Under the pieces are notes generated by a model. That model searched no databases and was not told where the DNA came from. It was given only the letters and a program-made list of their open reading frames with translations. A stretch of 64,000 bases of DNA from an uncultured bacterium (GTDB lineage: Bacteria > Actinomycetota > Coriobacteriia > Coriobacteriales > Eggerthellaceae): assembly GCA_937890835.1 (NCBI GenBank), contig CALADF010000044.1:62001-126000 (forward strand). The letters are read 5' to 3'. The position numbers and the translations under genes were made by a program. Shown here piece by piece: positions 17,413 to 26,420 of the stretch (within the stretch, counting starts at the first letter, position 1; each line of letters begins with the position of its first letter).

Positions 17413-17596
17413 GATTCTCTCCTTATCTTGTGGCTCCGAAGGCGTTTTGCCTTCGGGTAAACCCGGTGTGTTGCGCGTCCGGCATGTCCGCAGGCGGCCT
17501 CCGCGCGGTTTCGCCTTCCCCCCCCTCGTGACGCCGAGACGTTCCGCTGCGGCAGCAGGCGCGGCGACGGGTCGTGGCGGAGCGAGCGGATGACGC

Positions 17597-18820
17597 CTAT
17601 TCGTGATCCTTCTGAGCCTCGATGAGCTCGATGAGCTTTTTCGCGGCGGCGATGGCGAATTCGTCATCGTTGATGTTCGCGTCGATCTCGATGATCGAAG
17701 CGCGCTTGGGGTCGATGCTCTCGCGCAGCGCGTTGAAGAGCGCCTCGTCTTCGGCCGGGCCGTGGAAGGGCTGGCCCGGGGCGTCGATCATCGAGACGCC
17801 GCCGAGCGGGAGCATGCACGCGACCGGTCCTGTGGACATGTTGATCTTGCCCGCGATGGTCTTGCCGATTTCCTCGCACTCTTCTGCAGTGGTGCGCATG
17901 AGGGTGACGGTGGGGTTGTGCTTGTACAGGTTGCGATCGGCGAATTGGGGCGGGACGGTGTCGTACGGGCCGAAGTTCACCATATCGAGCGCTCCGGTGC
18001 TGATGACGGTCGGGATGCCGCAAAGCGCCGCGGCCTCGCATCGTCCGGGTCCGGCGTTGAGGACGCCTCCGACGATCTCGTCGCACCATTCGGTGGTGGT
18101 CAGATCGAGGACGCCGGTGATGAAGCCGCCGTCGATGAGGGATTCCATGCAGCGGCCGCCCGTGCCCGTGGCGTGGAACACCAGCACCTCGTACCCTTGG
18201 CTCTCGAGGTACTCCTGCGCTTTGACGATGCAAGGCGTGGTGACGCCGAACATCGTGGCGGCGATGAGCGGCTTGGCATCGGTCATCTCGGGATGCGGTA
18301 CGGTCAGCATGCCCGTCATGGCCGCCACCGCGTTGTTGTAGATGCGCGCGGAGAAGGTGTTGACGCCCGCGACGTCGACGATGGAGGGAAGCATCATGAT
18401 GTCCGAGGATCCGACGTAAGGCGTGGTGTCCCCGGATGCCATGGTCGAGACCATGAGCTTCGGAACGCCGATGGGCAGCTCCCTCATGGCGGCGGTCGCT
18501 ATGGACGTGCCACCGGATCCTCCCATGGAGAACACTCCGTCGAACCTGCCGTTGGCGTACAGGCTCGGCAGGAGCTTCGCCAGGCCGTTGGCCATGGTCG
18601 CCGTGGCGAACGCGCGGTCTTTCTTCTCCACGACCACCGACATGTCAATGTCGACGGTCTGCGCGATTTCCTGGTTGGATATATCGGGCGAGAAGGTGGC
18701 GTCGAACACGCCGCAGTGGATGGTGAGCGTGTCGACCCCCGCATCGTGGAACCGATCCACGATGTAGGCGAACTCTTCGCCTTTGGTGTCGAACGTTCCG
18801 ATGACGGCAACGGTAGGCAT
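17597..18820 (-). CDS. Tm-1-like ATP-binding domain protein (UPF0261)
   Basis: A 407-residue protein of the UPF0261/Tm-1-like family. The first segment VAVIGTFDTKGEEFAYIVD is the family hallmark. It is followed by FSMGGSGGTSIATAAMRELP, a glycine-rich nucleotide loop, and later HATGTGGRCMESLIDGG and LPLGGVSMID. In the plant Tm-1 resistance protein this domain binds ATP; the bacterial reaction is unknown. A minus-strand TATAAT (18854-18859) and AAGGGG sit upstream. It is followed by the TIM-barrel partner, so the two halves of Tm-1 are encoded separately here. Confidence 0.9.
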   Translation of the reverse strand: MPTVAVIGTFDTKGEEFAYIVDRFHDAGVDTLTIHCGVFDATFSPDISNQEIAQTVDIDMSVVVEKKDRAFATATMANGLAKLLPSLYANGRFDGVFSMGGSGGTSIATAAMRELPIGVPKLMVSTMASGDTTPYVGSSDIMMLPSIVDVAGVNTFSARIYNNAVAAMTGMLTVPHPEMTDAKPLIAATMFGVTTPCIVKAQEYLESQGYEVLVFHATGTGGRCMESLIDGGFITGVLDLTTTEWCDEIVGGVLNAGPGRCEAAALCGIPTVISTGALDMVNFGPYDTVPPQFADRNLYKHNPTVTLMRTTAEECEEIGKTIAGKINMSTGPVACMLPLGGVSMIDAPGQPFHGPAEDEALFNALRESIDPKRASIIEIDANINDDEFAIAAAKKLIELIEAQKDHE

Positions 18821-19181
18821 TGGATTCCCCTTTCACTAACCTGACCCTGGCGCATTATACTCCGACAGAAACCATGAGATTCGTCTTTCGGAGGGGATCG
18901 CGCATTTTTGTCACCCGTCCTTCATTTTTCCAGAGTAGCGAAGGACGCGCTCGGCTGGGGGTGGCGTGCGGTTGCGAGACGTAAGCGGCTGCGTGCATGC
19001 GCGGGCACGGGGTTTGGGGCACGGGCACGGGCGTGCGCGTGTGTGGGCGTGGGATGCGCGCCGGCTGCGAAGGTTCGGGTGCGTCCACGTTCGGGTGGTT
19101 CTCCGTAAAACGGTTGCATGGTCGGGTGCGTTGGATGTTACCCTGGTGGGTATTATCTCAGTGGGAGGAATGGAGTTCGCA
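18821..19181. other. Divergent intergenic region
   Basis: About 360 bp between two divergent genes. Near the left end is a minus-strand TATAAT (18854-18859) for the UPF0261 gene. The middle is a low-complexity GGGCACGGGCACGGGCGTG-type stretch (about 19000-19060). The right end has TATTAT (19151-19156) and GGGAGGA (19163-19169) for the peptidase gene. Confidence 0.5.
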
Positions 19182-20663
19182 ATGGTTGCACTGTTGATCG
19201 TGCTTGCCGCCGTCGTGCTTTTGGCGGTGGTGCTGGTGGCGAGGGCGTTTCGTCTGAAGCCGACGGAGGTGAGCGACCCGCTGCCGCAAAGCGACGCGGT
19301 GGGCGACGATGCCGCCGTCGAGCGCTTCCGGGAGATGCTGCGTTGCCCGACCGTGTGGGGCATGCGCGACCCCGACGCGGATCGCGCGGCATTCGACGAT
19401 TTCGTGCCGCTTCTGCGCAAGCTGTACCCGCGTGTGTTCGACGAGCTCGAGCTGGAGATGATCGACGATTACGGCATCTCGCTTCTGTGGAAGGGCGCCG
19501 ACCGCACGCTCGATCCGGTGCTGTTCATGGCGCATCACGACGTGGTCGCCGCCGATGCCGACGAGTGGACGCACGACCCGTTCGGCGCGGAAGTCGTCGA
19601 CGGCAAGATCTACGCGCGCGGTGCAGTGGACACCAAGTGCATCTGGGCGGGTCTGCTCGAAGCGACCGAGCGCCTGCTCGAGGAGGGCTTCGTGCCCCCG
19701 CGCGACATCTACCTGTTCTCGTCGAACACCGAGGAGGACGGCGGCGACACCGCGCCTCATATGGTCGAGCATCTGCAGAAGATCGGACGCGTGCCCTACA
19801 TGGTCCTCGACGAGGGCGGCGCCATCATCGACAACCCGCCGCTCGGCGTCGAGGGCACCTTTGCCGTCATCGGCGTGGCGGAGAAGGGCATCTTCAACGC
19901 GCACATCACCGCGACGGCCGACGGCGGGCACGCTTCGACCCCGACGTTGCAGGATGCGACCGCGAAGCTCGTCTCCGGTCTCGACGGCTTGCAGAAAAAC
20001 CCCGCGCCCGCCCGTCTTTCCGCGCCGGTCGAGGCGATGCTCTCCGAGCTGGCGTCTCATGCGAGCTTCGGGTTGCGCATCGTGTTCGCCAACATGTGGC
20101 TGTTCCGCCCCTTGGTCATGCGCATCATGCAATCGAGCGGCGAAACGGCGGCCATGGTGCGCACCACCTACGCGCTCACCCAGCTCGAGGGCAGCGTTGC
20201 GCACAACGTCATTCCCAAGCAGGCGAAGGCGACGGTGAACGTGCGCGTCGATCCCGCCGAGACGGTCGAGGGCGCCCTCACGCGCATCAAGGCGCGCTTC
20301 GACGAGCGCACCACCTACGAGTTGTTCGAGGTCAGCGAGCCTTCGCCTATCTCGCCGTTTGAAGACGATCCCGCATTCGACTATCTGCGCCGCGTGGTCC
20401 ACGCGGTCTACCCCGAGACGGGTATCGCTCCTTACGTGCAGAGCAGCTGCAGCGACGCGCGTCATTTCGCGCGGGTGTGCCCGCGCACGTACCGCTTCGC
20501 GGGCATCCTGTTCAGGGGCGATCAGCGCTCGCGCATCCACGGTCAGGACGAGTGCCTCGACGTGGACGCCTTCAAGCGCGGCGTGGGCTTCTACATCGAG
20601 CTCATCCGCAATTTGGGCGCGTTGAGCCAGGAGACGAACGAAAACGGAAGAAACGAGGGATAA
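19182..20663 (+). CDS. M20-family metallopeptidase with N-terminal membrane anchor
   Basis: About 493 residues. A hydrophobic N-terminal helix (VALLIVLAAVVLLAVVLVA) anchors the protein, and the catalytic domain follows. Di-zinc and catalytic motifs are FMAHHDVVAADADEW, ARGAVDTKCIWAG, SNTEEDGGDTAPHM, SSCSDARHFARV and SRIHGQDECLDV. The dimerisation domain lies between about residues 230 and 340. It resembles the PM20D1/CPS1-like carboxypeptidases. ATG 19182 gives a 12-base spacer from GGAGGA; ATG 19170 is possible but sits directly on that site. The MFS gene begins 2 bases after its stop, so a peptide or amino-acid route is plausible. Confidence 0.9.
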   Translation: MVALLIVLAAVVLLAVVLVARAFRLKPTEVSDPLPQSDAVGDDAAVERFREMLRCPTVWGMRDPDADRAAFDDFVPLLRKLYPRVFDELELEMIDDYGISLLWKGADRTLDPVLFMAHHDVVAADADEWTHDPFGAEVVDGKIYARGAVDTKCIWAGLLEATERLLEEGFVPPRDIYLFSSNTEEDGGDTAPHMVEHLQKIGRVPYMVLDEGGAIIDNPPLGVEGTFAVIGVAEKGIFNAHITATADGGHASTPTLQDATAKLVSGLDGLQKNPAPARLSAPVEAMLSELASHASFGLRIVFANMWLFRPLVMRIMQSSGETAAMVRTTYALTQLEGSVAHNVIPKQAKATVNVRVDPAETVEGALTRIKARFDERTTYELFEVSEPSPISPFEDDPAFDYLRRVVHAVYPETGIAPYVQSSCSDARHFARVCPRTYRFAGILFRGDQRSRIHGQDECLDVDAFKRGVGFYIELIRNLGALSQETNENGRNEG

Positions 20664-20664
20664 C

Positions 20665-22038
20665 GTGGGGGAAAGCGAAGGAAGGACGGCGGCGCGGCAG
20701 GCGCCGGGCGGTGGAAGGTTTTTCTACGGATGGTGGATCGTCGCGGGCGGTCTGCTCATCATGGCGACATGCTACACGGTGTTCGTCAACTGTATTCCGC
20801 TGTTCCAGACGCATATCGTCAAGGAGCTGGGCATATCGGTCGGCCAGTTCAACACCGGCGTGTCCATCACCACGGTGGTCGCGGTGTTCGCCTCGCTCGT
20901 CATCGGCAAGCTGACCGATAAGTGTTCGGCGCGCATCTTGGGATCGATCACGGTGGTCACCTCGTCGGTGGTGCTGGTGGGCCTGTCGTTCGTCACCCAG
21001 CTGTGGCAGCTGTACGCGCTGTGCATCGTGGCGGGCTTCGTCGTGGTCGCGGGAACGCGCCTTCTGGTGTCGGTCATCATCTCGAACTGGTTCACGCTCA
21101 AGCGCGGTCTTGCGGTGTCCATCGCTCTTTCCGGCTCGGGCATCGGCGGTGTGCTGCTATCGCCTGCGACTTCGGCGATGATCGAGGCTTCCGGATGGCG
21201 CGACGCGTTCTTGCTTCTCGCGGTGGTGTGCTTGGCGGCCTCGCTTCCGCTTGTCATCTTCACGTTCCGCACGCGCCCGAGCGACATCGGGCTTGCGCCT
21301 TACGGAGCGGGGCAGATCGAGCAGCGAAAGCAGGACCGCTCCCCCGACGCCCCGGTGACGGTGTCCGTCGGATGGAAGGTGCTGCGCAAAAACGCGGGCT
21401 TCTGGATGCTGGTCGTCGGCTTCGTCATGATGGGCGTCGTCAACGGCGCGGTCATCACCAATTCCATCGCGAACATGACCTCGGTCACCCTTGACGGCGT
21501 CGAGGTGGTCACGGGCGGGCATTCCACCATGTGGGCGGGCTCGGTGTGGTCGTTCTACCTGGCGCTCGTCATCGTCATGAAGGTGCTGCTCGGCGCCATC
21601 TACGATCGCTTCGGGCTGAAGGCGGGCACGATCCTCGGCACGCTCACGTCGATGGCGGCGGGCGTCGCCTTGTGCTTCCCGGCAACCGATGCGGGCCCCA
21701 TTCTGGCGGTGGTGTTCTTCTCGTTCGCCACGTGCATGGGCACGGTGGCGCCTCCGATCATGGTGTCGAAGGAGTACGGGAAGAAGGACCTCGGCACCGT
21801 CACCGGCGTCGTCACCGCGTTCGAGATGTTCGGCGCTGCGGTCGGTTCGGTGGCGTCGGGCCTGATGTTCGACGCGTGGCTGTCGTTTGCGCCGGTGTGG
21901 ATCATGACCATCGTCGCCAGCGCGATCATGGGCGTGACGCTTCTGGCCTCGGTTCCTGCGGCGCGCAAGCTGGTGGTGCGCCGTCGCGCGGAAGGCGCGC
22001 CCGAGCTTGACGCCGAGGGATTCGAGATCGTCTCGTGA
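20665..22038 (+). CDS. MFS transporter (OFA/monocarboxylate-like)
   Basis: A 457-residue, 12-helix major facilitator. It begins FFYGWWIVAGGLLIMATCYT, the start typical of oxalate/formate and monocarboxylate MFS carriers, and has a central loop after helix 6 and a second-half loop (GAIYDRFGLKAGT). The substrate is unknown; small organic acids or peptide breakdown products would fit the position directly after the peptidase. The GTG at 20665 follows the peptidase stop by one base, with GAGGGA upstream, so the pair is cotranscribed. Confidence 0.88.
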   Translation: MGESEGRTAARQAPGGGRFFYGWWIVAGGLLIMATCYTVFVNCIPLFQTHIVKELGISVGQFNTGVSITTVVAVFASLVIGKLTDKCSARILGSITVVTSSVVLVGLSFVTQLWQLYALCIVAGFVVVAGTRLLVSVIISNWFTLKRGLAVSIALSGSGIGGVLLSPATSAMIEASGWRDAFLLLAVVCLAASLPLVIFTFRTRPSDIGLAPYGAGQIEQRKQDRSPDAPVTVSVGWKVLRKNAGFWMLVVGFVMMGVVNGAVITNSIANMTSVTLDGVEVVTGGHSTMWAGSVWSFYLALVIVMKVLLGAIYDRFGLKAGTILGTLTSMAAGVALCFPATDAGPILAVVFFSFATCMGTVAPPIMVSKEYGKKDLGTVTGVVTAFEMFGAAVGSVASGLMFDAWLSFAPVWIMTIVASAIMGVTLLASVPAARKLVVRRRAEGAPELDAEGFEIVS

Positions 22039-22040
22039 GC

Positions 22041-22820
22041 ATGCGCTTCATCATATCGCCCGCGAAGAAGATGGCGGTCAATGTCGAGGTTCGCTGGCGC
22101 GATATGCCGCGGTTTCTCGACAAGAGCCGCGAGGTGGTGCGAACGCTGAACTCGATGAGCTTCGAGGAGCTGCACGGCTTGTGGAAGTGCAGCGAGAAGC
22201 TCGCCCGTGAAACGTTCGAGCGCATGTGGATGCTTTCGGAGGAGGCGGCATGGGACACGCCGCGCTGCCGCCATCTGACGCCTGCCGTCTTCGCCTACGA
22301 GGGCATTCAATATCAGAACATGGCGCCGCGCGTCATGACGCAGGGCGAGCTTGAGTACGTGCAGGAGCATCTGCGCGTGCTGTCCGGCCTCTACGGGATG
22401 CTCGCGCCTTTCGACGCCGTGGTTCCGTATCGTTTGGAGATGGGCTCGAAGCTGCAGGTGGCGGGTGCGCGCGACTTGTACGGCTTTTGGGGCGATGCGG
22501 TGTACGACGCGCTCGCGCAGGAGACGGATGCGGTGATCAACCTCGCGTCGGTCGAGTACGCCAAGGTCGTGACCCCGTTCTTCGAGAAGGGAGGGGCGCC
22601 CCGCGCCCCGCGCCTTGTCACGTGCTTGTTCGGCGAAGTGAACGAGGCGGGCAAGTTCGTTCAGCGCTCGACGCACGCGAAGGCGGCGCGGGGGACGTTC
22701 GTGCGTTGGTGTGCCGCGCACGAGGTGGCCTCGGTTGATGACCTTGCGCGCTTCGATGTGGGCCATGTGCTCGATGAGGAGCGCTCGACTGATGACACGC
22801 TTGTGTTCGTGAAGTCGTGA
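22041..22820 (+). CDS. yaaA: YaaA-family peroxide-stress protein
   Basis: A 259-residue DUF328/YaaA protein. Family segments are MRFIISPAKKM at the N-terminus, AVFAYEGIQYQNM, LRVLSGLYGMLAPFDAVVPY, RLEMGSKL and DAVINLASVEYAKV. In E. coli YaaA lowers intracellular free iron and protects against peroxide damage, and it binds DNA. I chose ATG 22041, which gives the conserved M-x-x-I-SPAK spacing; GTG 22035 overlapping the upstream stop is the alternative. It appears to be translated by coupling to the MFS gene. Confidence 0.92.
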   Translation: MRFIISPAKKMAVNVEVRWRDMPRFLDKSREVVRTLNSMSFEELHGLWKCSEKLARETFERMWMLSEEAAWDTPRCRHLTPAVFAYEGIQYQNMAPRVMTQGELEYVQEHLRVLSGLYGMLAPFDAVVPYRLEMGSKLQVAGARDLYGFWGDAVYDALAQETDAVINLASVEYAKVVTPFFEKGGAPRAPRLVTCLFGEVNEAGKFVQRSTHAKAARGTFVRWCAAHEVASVDDLARFDVGHVLDEERSTDDTLVFVKS

Positions 22821-23007
22821 CGAAGCTTTCGACCGATGACGCGCTTGTGTACGCGCGGGCGTGACGAGTGCTTGGCCGGCGCTCGTTTCCTGTCTTCTTG
22901 CGCTCACGACGGCGTGTTCGCCGTCCGTCGCCCGCCACCGATTTCGCTTCCGTGTTCACACGGGTGTCGTGGGCGGCGGGCGACGCAGGGGATATACTGT
23001 CCCGACC

Positions 23008-23970
23008 ATGTCATCTCGTTGCGACATACCCCAAGGGCGCACGCGCCGTCGTGCGACCGCCGTCGGTTTTCTGGCGGTGTTGTTTTGGAGCCTGTTCATC
23101 GGGCTCATGCGGCTGGTCACGCAAAGCTTCGGCTCGCTGCTCGGCGTCGCGCTCATCTACACCCTGGTCGTCGCCTTCATGTGGATCGTCCGCAGGCCCG
23201 CGCCTTTGGCGACGTACTCGGCGCGCTACCTGCTCATCGCGGGATTTCTGTTCGTAGCCACCGAGGTGCTCACCAGCCAGGCGGTGGGCCTTGCCGCCAC
23301 GCCCGCTCAGGCCATCGAAGTGAGCATCGTGAACTATCTGTGGCCGACGTTCATCGTGGTGCTGTCCGTCCTCACGCGTCGCACCTGCCGGCCGAACGCG
23401 CTCATCGTTCCCGGTGTGGTCGTCGCCACGGCGGGTGTTGCCAGCGTCATCGGTGGAGATGCGGGTTTGTCGTTCGCGTCGATTGCGGCGAACGTTTCGT
23501 CGTGGCCCGTTCCCTACGCGCTGGCGCTGATGGATGCCATCGCGTGGTCGTGCTACTCGGTGTTCTCGCCGAGCTTGTCGAAGGGCCAAGATGGTCTGAC
23601 GCTGTTCTTCACGGCGGTTGCGGTGTGCATGTGGGCGCTGTATTGCGCTGCGGGGTGCCCGGCTCCCCCCGAGAGCGCGTCTGTTCCGAGCGCCATCGCG
23701 CTTGTCGCGGCGGCCGGCGTCATCGCCGCCGGCTATTCGTGCTGGAACGTCGGTATAGAGCGGGGCGACATCGCCGTCTTATCCATCGCCTCCTACGCCA
23801 CGCCGGTGCTCTCAAGCGTGGCGAGCTCGGTCTTGTTGGGACAGGTTCCCGGCATGTCGTTTTGGGCGGGCGTCGTCGCCGTGGCGGCGGGCGCTCTTTT
23901 GTGCTGGTTCTCGACGGGCGGGCTCGTCATCCTGCGCGGTGCGGTGCGCGGAAGGCGGGGCGGTCGTTAG
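23008..23970 (+). CDS. EamA/DMT-family exporter (YddG-like)
   Basis: A 320-residue membrane protein with about ten helices in two EamA repeats (FLAVLFWSLFIGLMRLVT; AYSCWNVGIERGDIAVLS-type second repeat). The closest resemblance is to YddG-type aromatic amino-acid and drug/metabolite exporters, but the substrate is not shown. The ATG at 23008 lies 9 bases after TATACT (22993-22998), so the transcript is probably leaderless; no ribosome site is seen. Upstream in-frame sequence is Arg/Pro-rich and is not membrane-like. Confidence 0.85.
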   Translation: MSSRCDIPQGRTRRRATAVGFLAVLFWSLFIGLMRLVTQSFGSLLGVALIYTLVVAFMWIVRRPAPLATYSARYLLIAGFLFVATEVLTSQAVGLAATPAQAIEVSIVNYLWPTFIVVLSVLTRRTCRPNALIVPGVVVATAGVASVIGGDAGLSFASIAANVSSWPVPYALALMDAIAWSCYSVFSPSLSKGQDGLTLFFTAVAVCMWALYCAAGCPAPPESASVPSAIALVAAAGVIAAGYSCWNVGIERGDIAVLSIASYATPVLSSVASSVLLGQVPGMSFWAGVVAVAAGALLCWFSTGGLVILRGAVRGRRGGR

Positions 23971-24204
23971 AAGCGCTGCCGGGTTGCACGCGCCACGCGA
24001 TGGGCGCCCGCCGATCAGCTGCGCCGGCTTACGAGTCCTTTGGCGCTGTGGGCTGCGCAAGGGATATCGTGTATCGTCGATTAACCTGAACCGCGCCGAC
24101 GTCGTTCGGCGCTCTTTGCGCGGCGCGAAGGTCCGTCTCGTTCCACGGTTTGCGATCGGGGAGGGCGGGCTTTGCGGTCGCCTGATGAAAGGAAGTGATC
24201 CGAC

Positions 24205-24831
24205 ATGGAGACTGTGTCGATTCGAGATGAGCTTATGCTGCGAGCCCAGACCTACGGCGCGTTGTGCTCGCTGGTTCTGCAGGCGCCCGACGGGGAATCC
24301 CTGCGTGCGCTTCAGCAGGCCTATGGCGCCGCGGAGGGGAGCCTGGCCTCTTTCGTTCGCGGCCTTCCCTCCGACGAGGGTGCGCTCGAGAGCGTGCGCA
24401 TCGATCTCGAGGCGGAGTTTCGCGCGTTATTTCAGGATGCTTCCGCGAGCTCGGTGCAACCCTGCGAGTCGGCTTACGCGGAAGACGCCGGGGTTTCCGC
24501 CGACAGTGTGAGGAGAGCGGTGTCGAGGGCTTATGCGCAGGCGGGCTTTCAGGTGGATGAGGGCGAGGACCTTCCCGCCGACCACATCGGCGTGGAGCTG
24601 GCGTTCATGGCCCGGCTTGTCGAGAGCCGCATCGCGGCGATCGATGAGGGCGAGGACGAGCGCGCAGCCGAGCTCGCGCGTGTCCAGAGGACGTTCCTCG
24701 ACGAGCATTTGGTTCCGTGCGCCATAGCGTTTTGCGCGGAGCTTGCGGAGCATGCCCGTTCCGATTTCTACCGCGGCGTCGTCGAGGAGATCGAGGGCTT
24801 TCTGGCGTTCGAGGTCGATCAGGCGCGTTAG
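24205..24831 (+). CDS. TorD/DmsD-family molybdoenzyme maturation chaperone
   Basis: A 208-residue all-helical chaperone that would bind the Tat signal or apo-form of a DMSO-reductase-family enzyme during cofactor loading. Visible family features are LEAEFRALF, the CESAYAEDAG segment (P/C-x-ESxY), LPADHIGVELAFMARL and RTFLDEHLVPCAIAFCAEL. AAAGGAAGTG precedes the ATG. No molybdoenzyme is adjacent. The Mo enzyme at 50180-52576 lacks a Tat signal, so the client probably lies outside the window. Two terminator-like hairpins follow. Confidence 0.88.
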   Translation: METVSIRDELMLRAQTYGALCSLVLQAPDGESLRALQQAYGAAEGSLASFVRGLPSDEGALESVRIDLEAEFRALFQDASASSVQPCESAYAEDAGVSADSVRRAVSRAYAQAGFQVDEGEDLPADHIGVELAFMARLVESRIAAIDEGEDERAAELARVQRTFLDEHLVPCAIAFCAELAEHARSDFYRGVVEEIEGFLAFEVDQAR

Positions 24832-24886
24832 AGCCTGCTGCGGCAATCGCGTTTCTCGATGGACCATCGTTCGGAGCGTGGTTCCG

Positions 24887-24929
24887 CGGCGAAGGGGGCG
24901 TGCCTTGCGGCGGTGCGCCCCCTTCGCCG
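24887..24929 (+). terminator. Terminator-like hairpin after the TorD-family gene
   Basis: CGGCGAAGGGGGCG (24887-24900) pairs perfectly with CGCCCCCTTCGCCG (24916-24929) around a 15-base loop. No T-run follows on the plus strand, so this may be only a strong stem or a Rho-independent variant. Confidence 0.55.
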
Positions 24930-24971
24930 GCGCGTCTTGCGCCCGACCGGCGTCTTGTCGTTTGACCTGGG

Positions 24972-24994
24972 GAAGGCAACCGTCGGTTGCCTTC
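24972..24994 (+). terminator. Second terminator-like hairpin after the TorD-family gene
   Basis: GAAGGCAACC (24972-24981) pairs perfectly with GGTTGCCTTC (24985-24994) around a 3-base loop. It is followed by TCGTCGCG and not by a T-run. It lies 43 bases after the first hairpin, in the 356-bp gap before the XRE gene; nothing else is recognisable in that gap. Confidence 0.55.
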
Positions 24995-25187
24995 TCGTCG
25001 CGCGAAAATGCAGCGCGCTGGTTGGTGGAGGCTCTTCGCACGCCGGCTTAAGATGACAGCGCCGGCATGCAATGAGAACATAAGCGCACTGCGCTTTCCT
25101 CGCCTTCGGCATCGGGTTCCGCTTCGGCGGATAGACTGCGGGGGCGAGGGCGGACGCGAGGCGCGCCCCTTAGAAAGGAACCGCTCC

Positions 25188-26216
25188 ATGAGCTTTCGCG
25201 ATAACCTCCAGCACTTGCGCGCGATGCGCAACATGACCCAGGAGCAGCTTGCCATGCTGCTCGGCGTCAGCCGCCAGACCGTCACCAAGTGGGAGGCCGA
25301 GAAGAGCAACCCCGAGATGGACAAGCTCATCGACATGTGCCGCATCTTCGACTGCACTTTGGACGACTTGGTGCGCGGCGATTTGACGGACCGCCCTCGC
25401 GAGGCGGTTGCGGCGGTTGCGTCAAGTGCTCCCGTTGACGTGTGCGGCTACGACGAGCATATGCGCGCATACGCGCGTTCGGTCGCGACGGGGGTGGCTG
25501 CCGTCATCCTGGGAGTTTCCGCGGGCGTGCTGCTCGCGGAAACCGACTTGTTGCCCGTTTTGAACGAGGCGATCTTCTTCGTCGCGCTGCTCGCCGCCGT
25601 GCTCGTCGGCTTGGCGCTTCTCATTCCCGCGGGGGTGCGCCATTCCGCGTTCGTCAAAGCGCATCCCTACGTCGAGGACTTCTACACGGCCGAAGACAAA
25701 ACGCGCGCCCGCGAAGCCCTCACACGGGCCATCGTGTGCGGCATCGGGTTCATCTTCGCCGGAGTCGCCGCGGTCGTGTTGTGCGAGGGCACGGCCTACG
25801 AGTCCTATGCCGTCGCGGCGCTTCTGGCGTGCACGGCGGCGGGCGTGTGGCTGTTCATCTACTTCGGCATGATGAGCGTGCGCACCGACGTGGCCCAATA
25901 CAACAAGAACATCGTCGACGAGCTTGAATATGAGGAGCTTATCGAGGCTCGTATCGAGGAGGAGTTCAAGCGGAACTTGCTGCGGAAGAAGAAGGAGGGT
26001 GACAAGCTCGGCGCGGTGTGCGGCGTCATCATGATCGTGGCGACCATCGTCGGGCTCGGGCTTCTGTTCGCGCCGGTGCTCAGCTCGCCCGATCCTTCGA
26101 ACTTCGAGCCCGAGGGCACCTCTGCCATGTGGTTCTGGACGGCGTGGCCTGTCGGCGGCATGCTCTGCGGCATCGTGGCGCTGCTCATGAACGCGTTCGG
26201 CCGTCGTGATGCGTGA
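25188..26216 (+). CDS. Membrane-anchored XRE-family regulator
   Basis: About 342 residues. The N-terminal ~65 residues are an XRE helix-turn-helix (MTQEQLAMLLGVSRQTVTKW; MDKLIDMCRIFDCTLDDLV). The rest has four to five hydrophobic helices (for example VATGVAAVILGVSAGVLLA and CGVIMIVATIVGLGLLFAPV) separated by a charged, Glu-rich cytoplasmic loop (DELEYEELIEARIEEEFKRN). Fusion of an XRE domain to a membrane domain suggests sensing of an envelope or membrane signal. GAAAGGAA precedes the ATG. No partner gene is adjacent. Confidence 0.88.
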   Translation: MSFRDNLQHLRAMRNMTQEQLAMLLGVSRQTVTKWEAEKSNPEMDKLIDMCRIFDCTLDDLVRGDLTDRPREAVAAVASSAPVDVCGYDEHMRAYARSVATGVAAVILGVSAGVLLAETDLLPVLNEAIFFVALLAAVLVGLALLIPAGVRHSAFVKAHPYVEDFYTAEDKTRAREALTRAIVCGIGFIFAGVAAVVLCEGTAYESYAVAALLACTAAGVWLFIYFGMMSVRTDVAQYNKNIVDELEYEELIEARIEEEFKRNLLRKKKEGDKLGAVCGVIMIVATIVGLGLLFAPVLSSPDPSNFEPEGTSAMWFWTAWPVGGMLCGIVALLMNAFGRRDA

Positions 26217-26420
26217 GATACGCGCAGGCCGGGCGCATCTCGGGAGGGAGTCGAGAGACGCCCGTCACGTGCGCGGCGCCCGCTCGGAGGCGGGCGCCGA
26301 TCGCGATCGGCCGGCGGGGCGGACCGATGTCGTGTCGCCCGCGTCTTCCGCGCGCGGCGGCTCGGCGCGCGGACCCTTTCCGCGAGGGCGCCACGCGGTT
26401 TCTCGCGGACGCGCGGGAGC

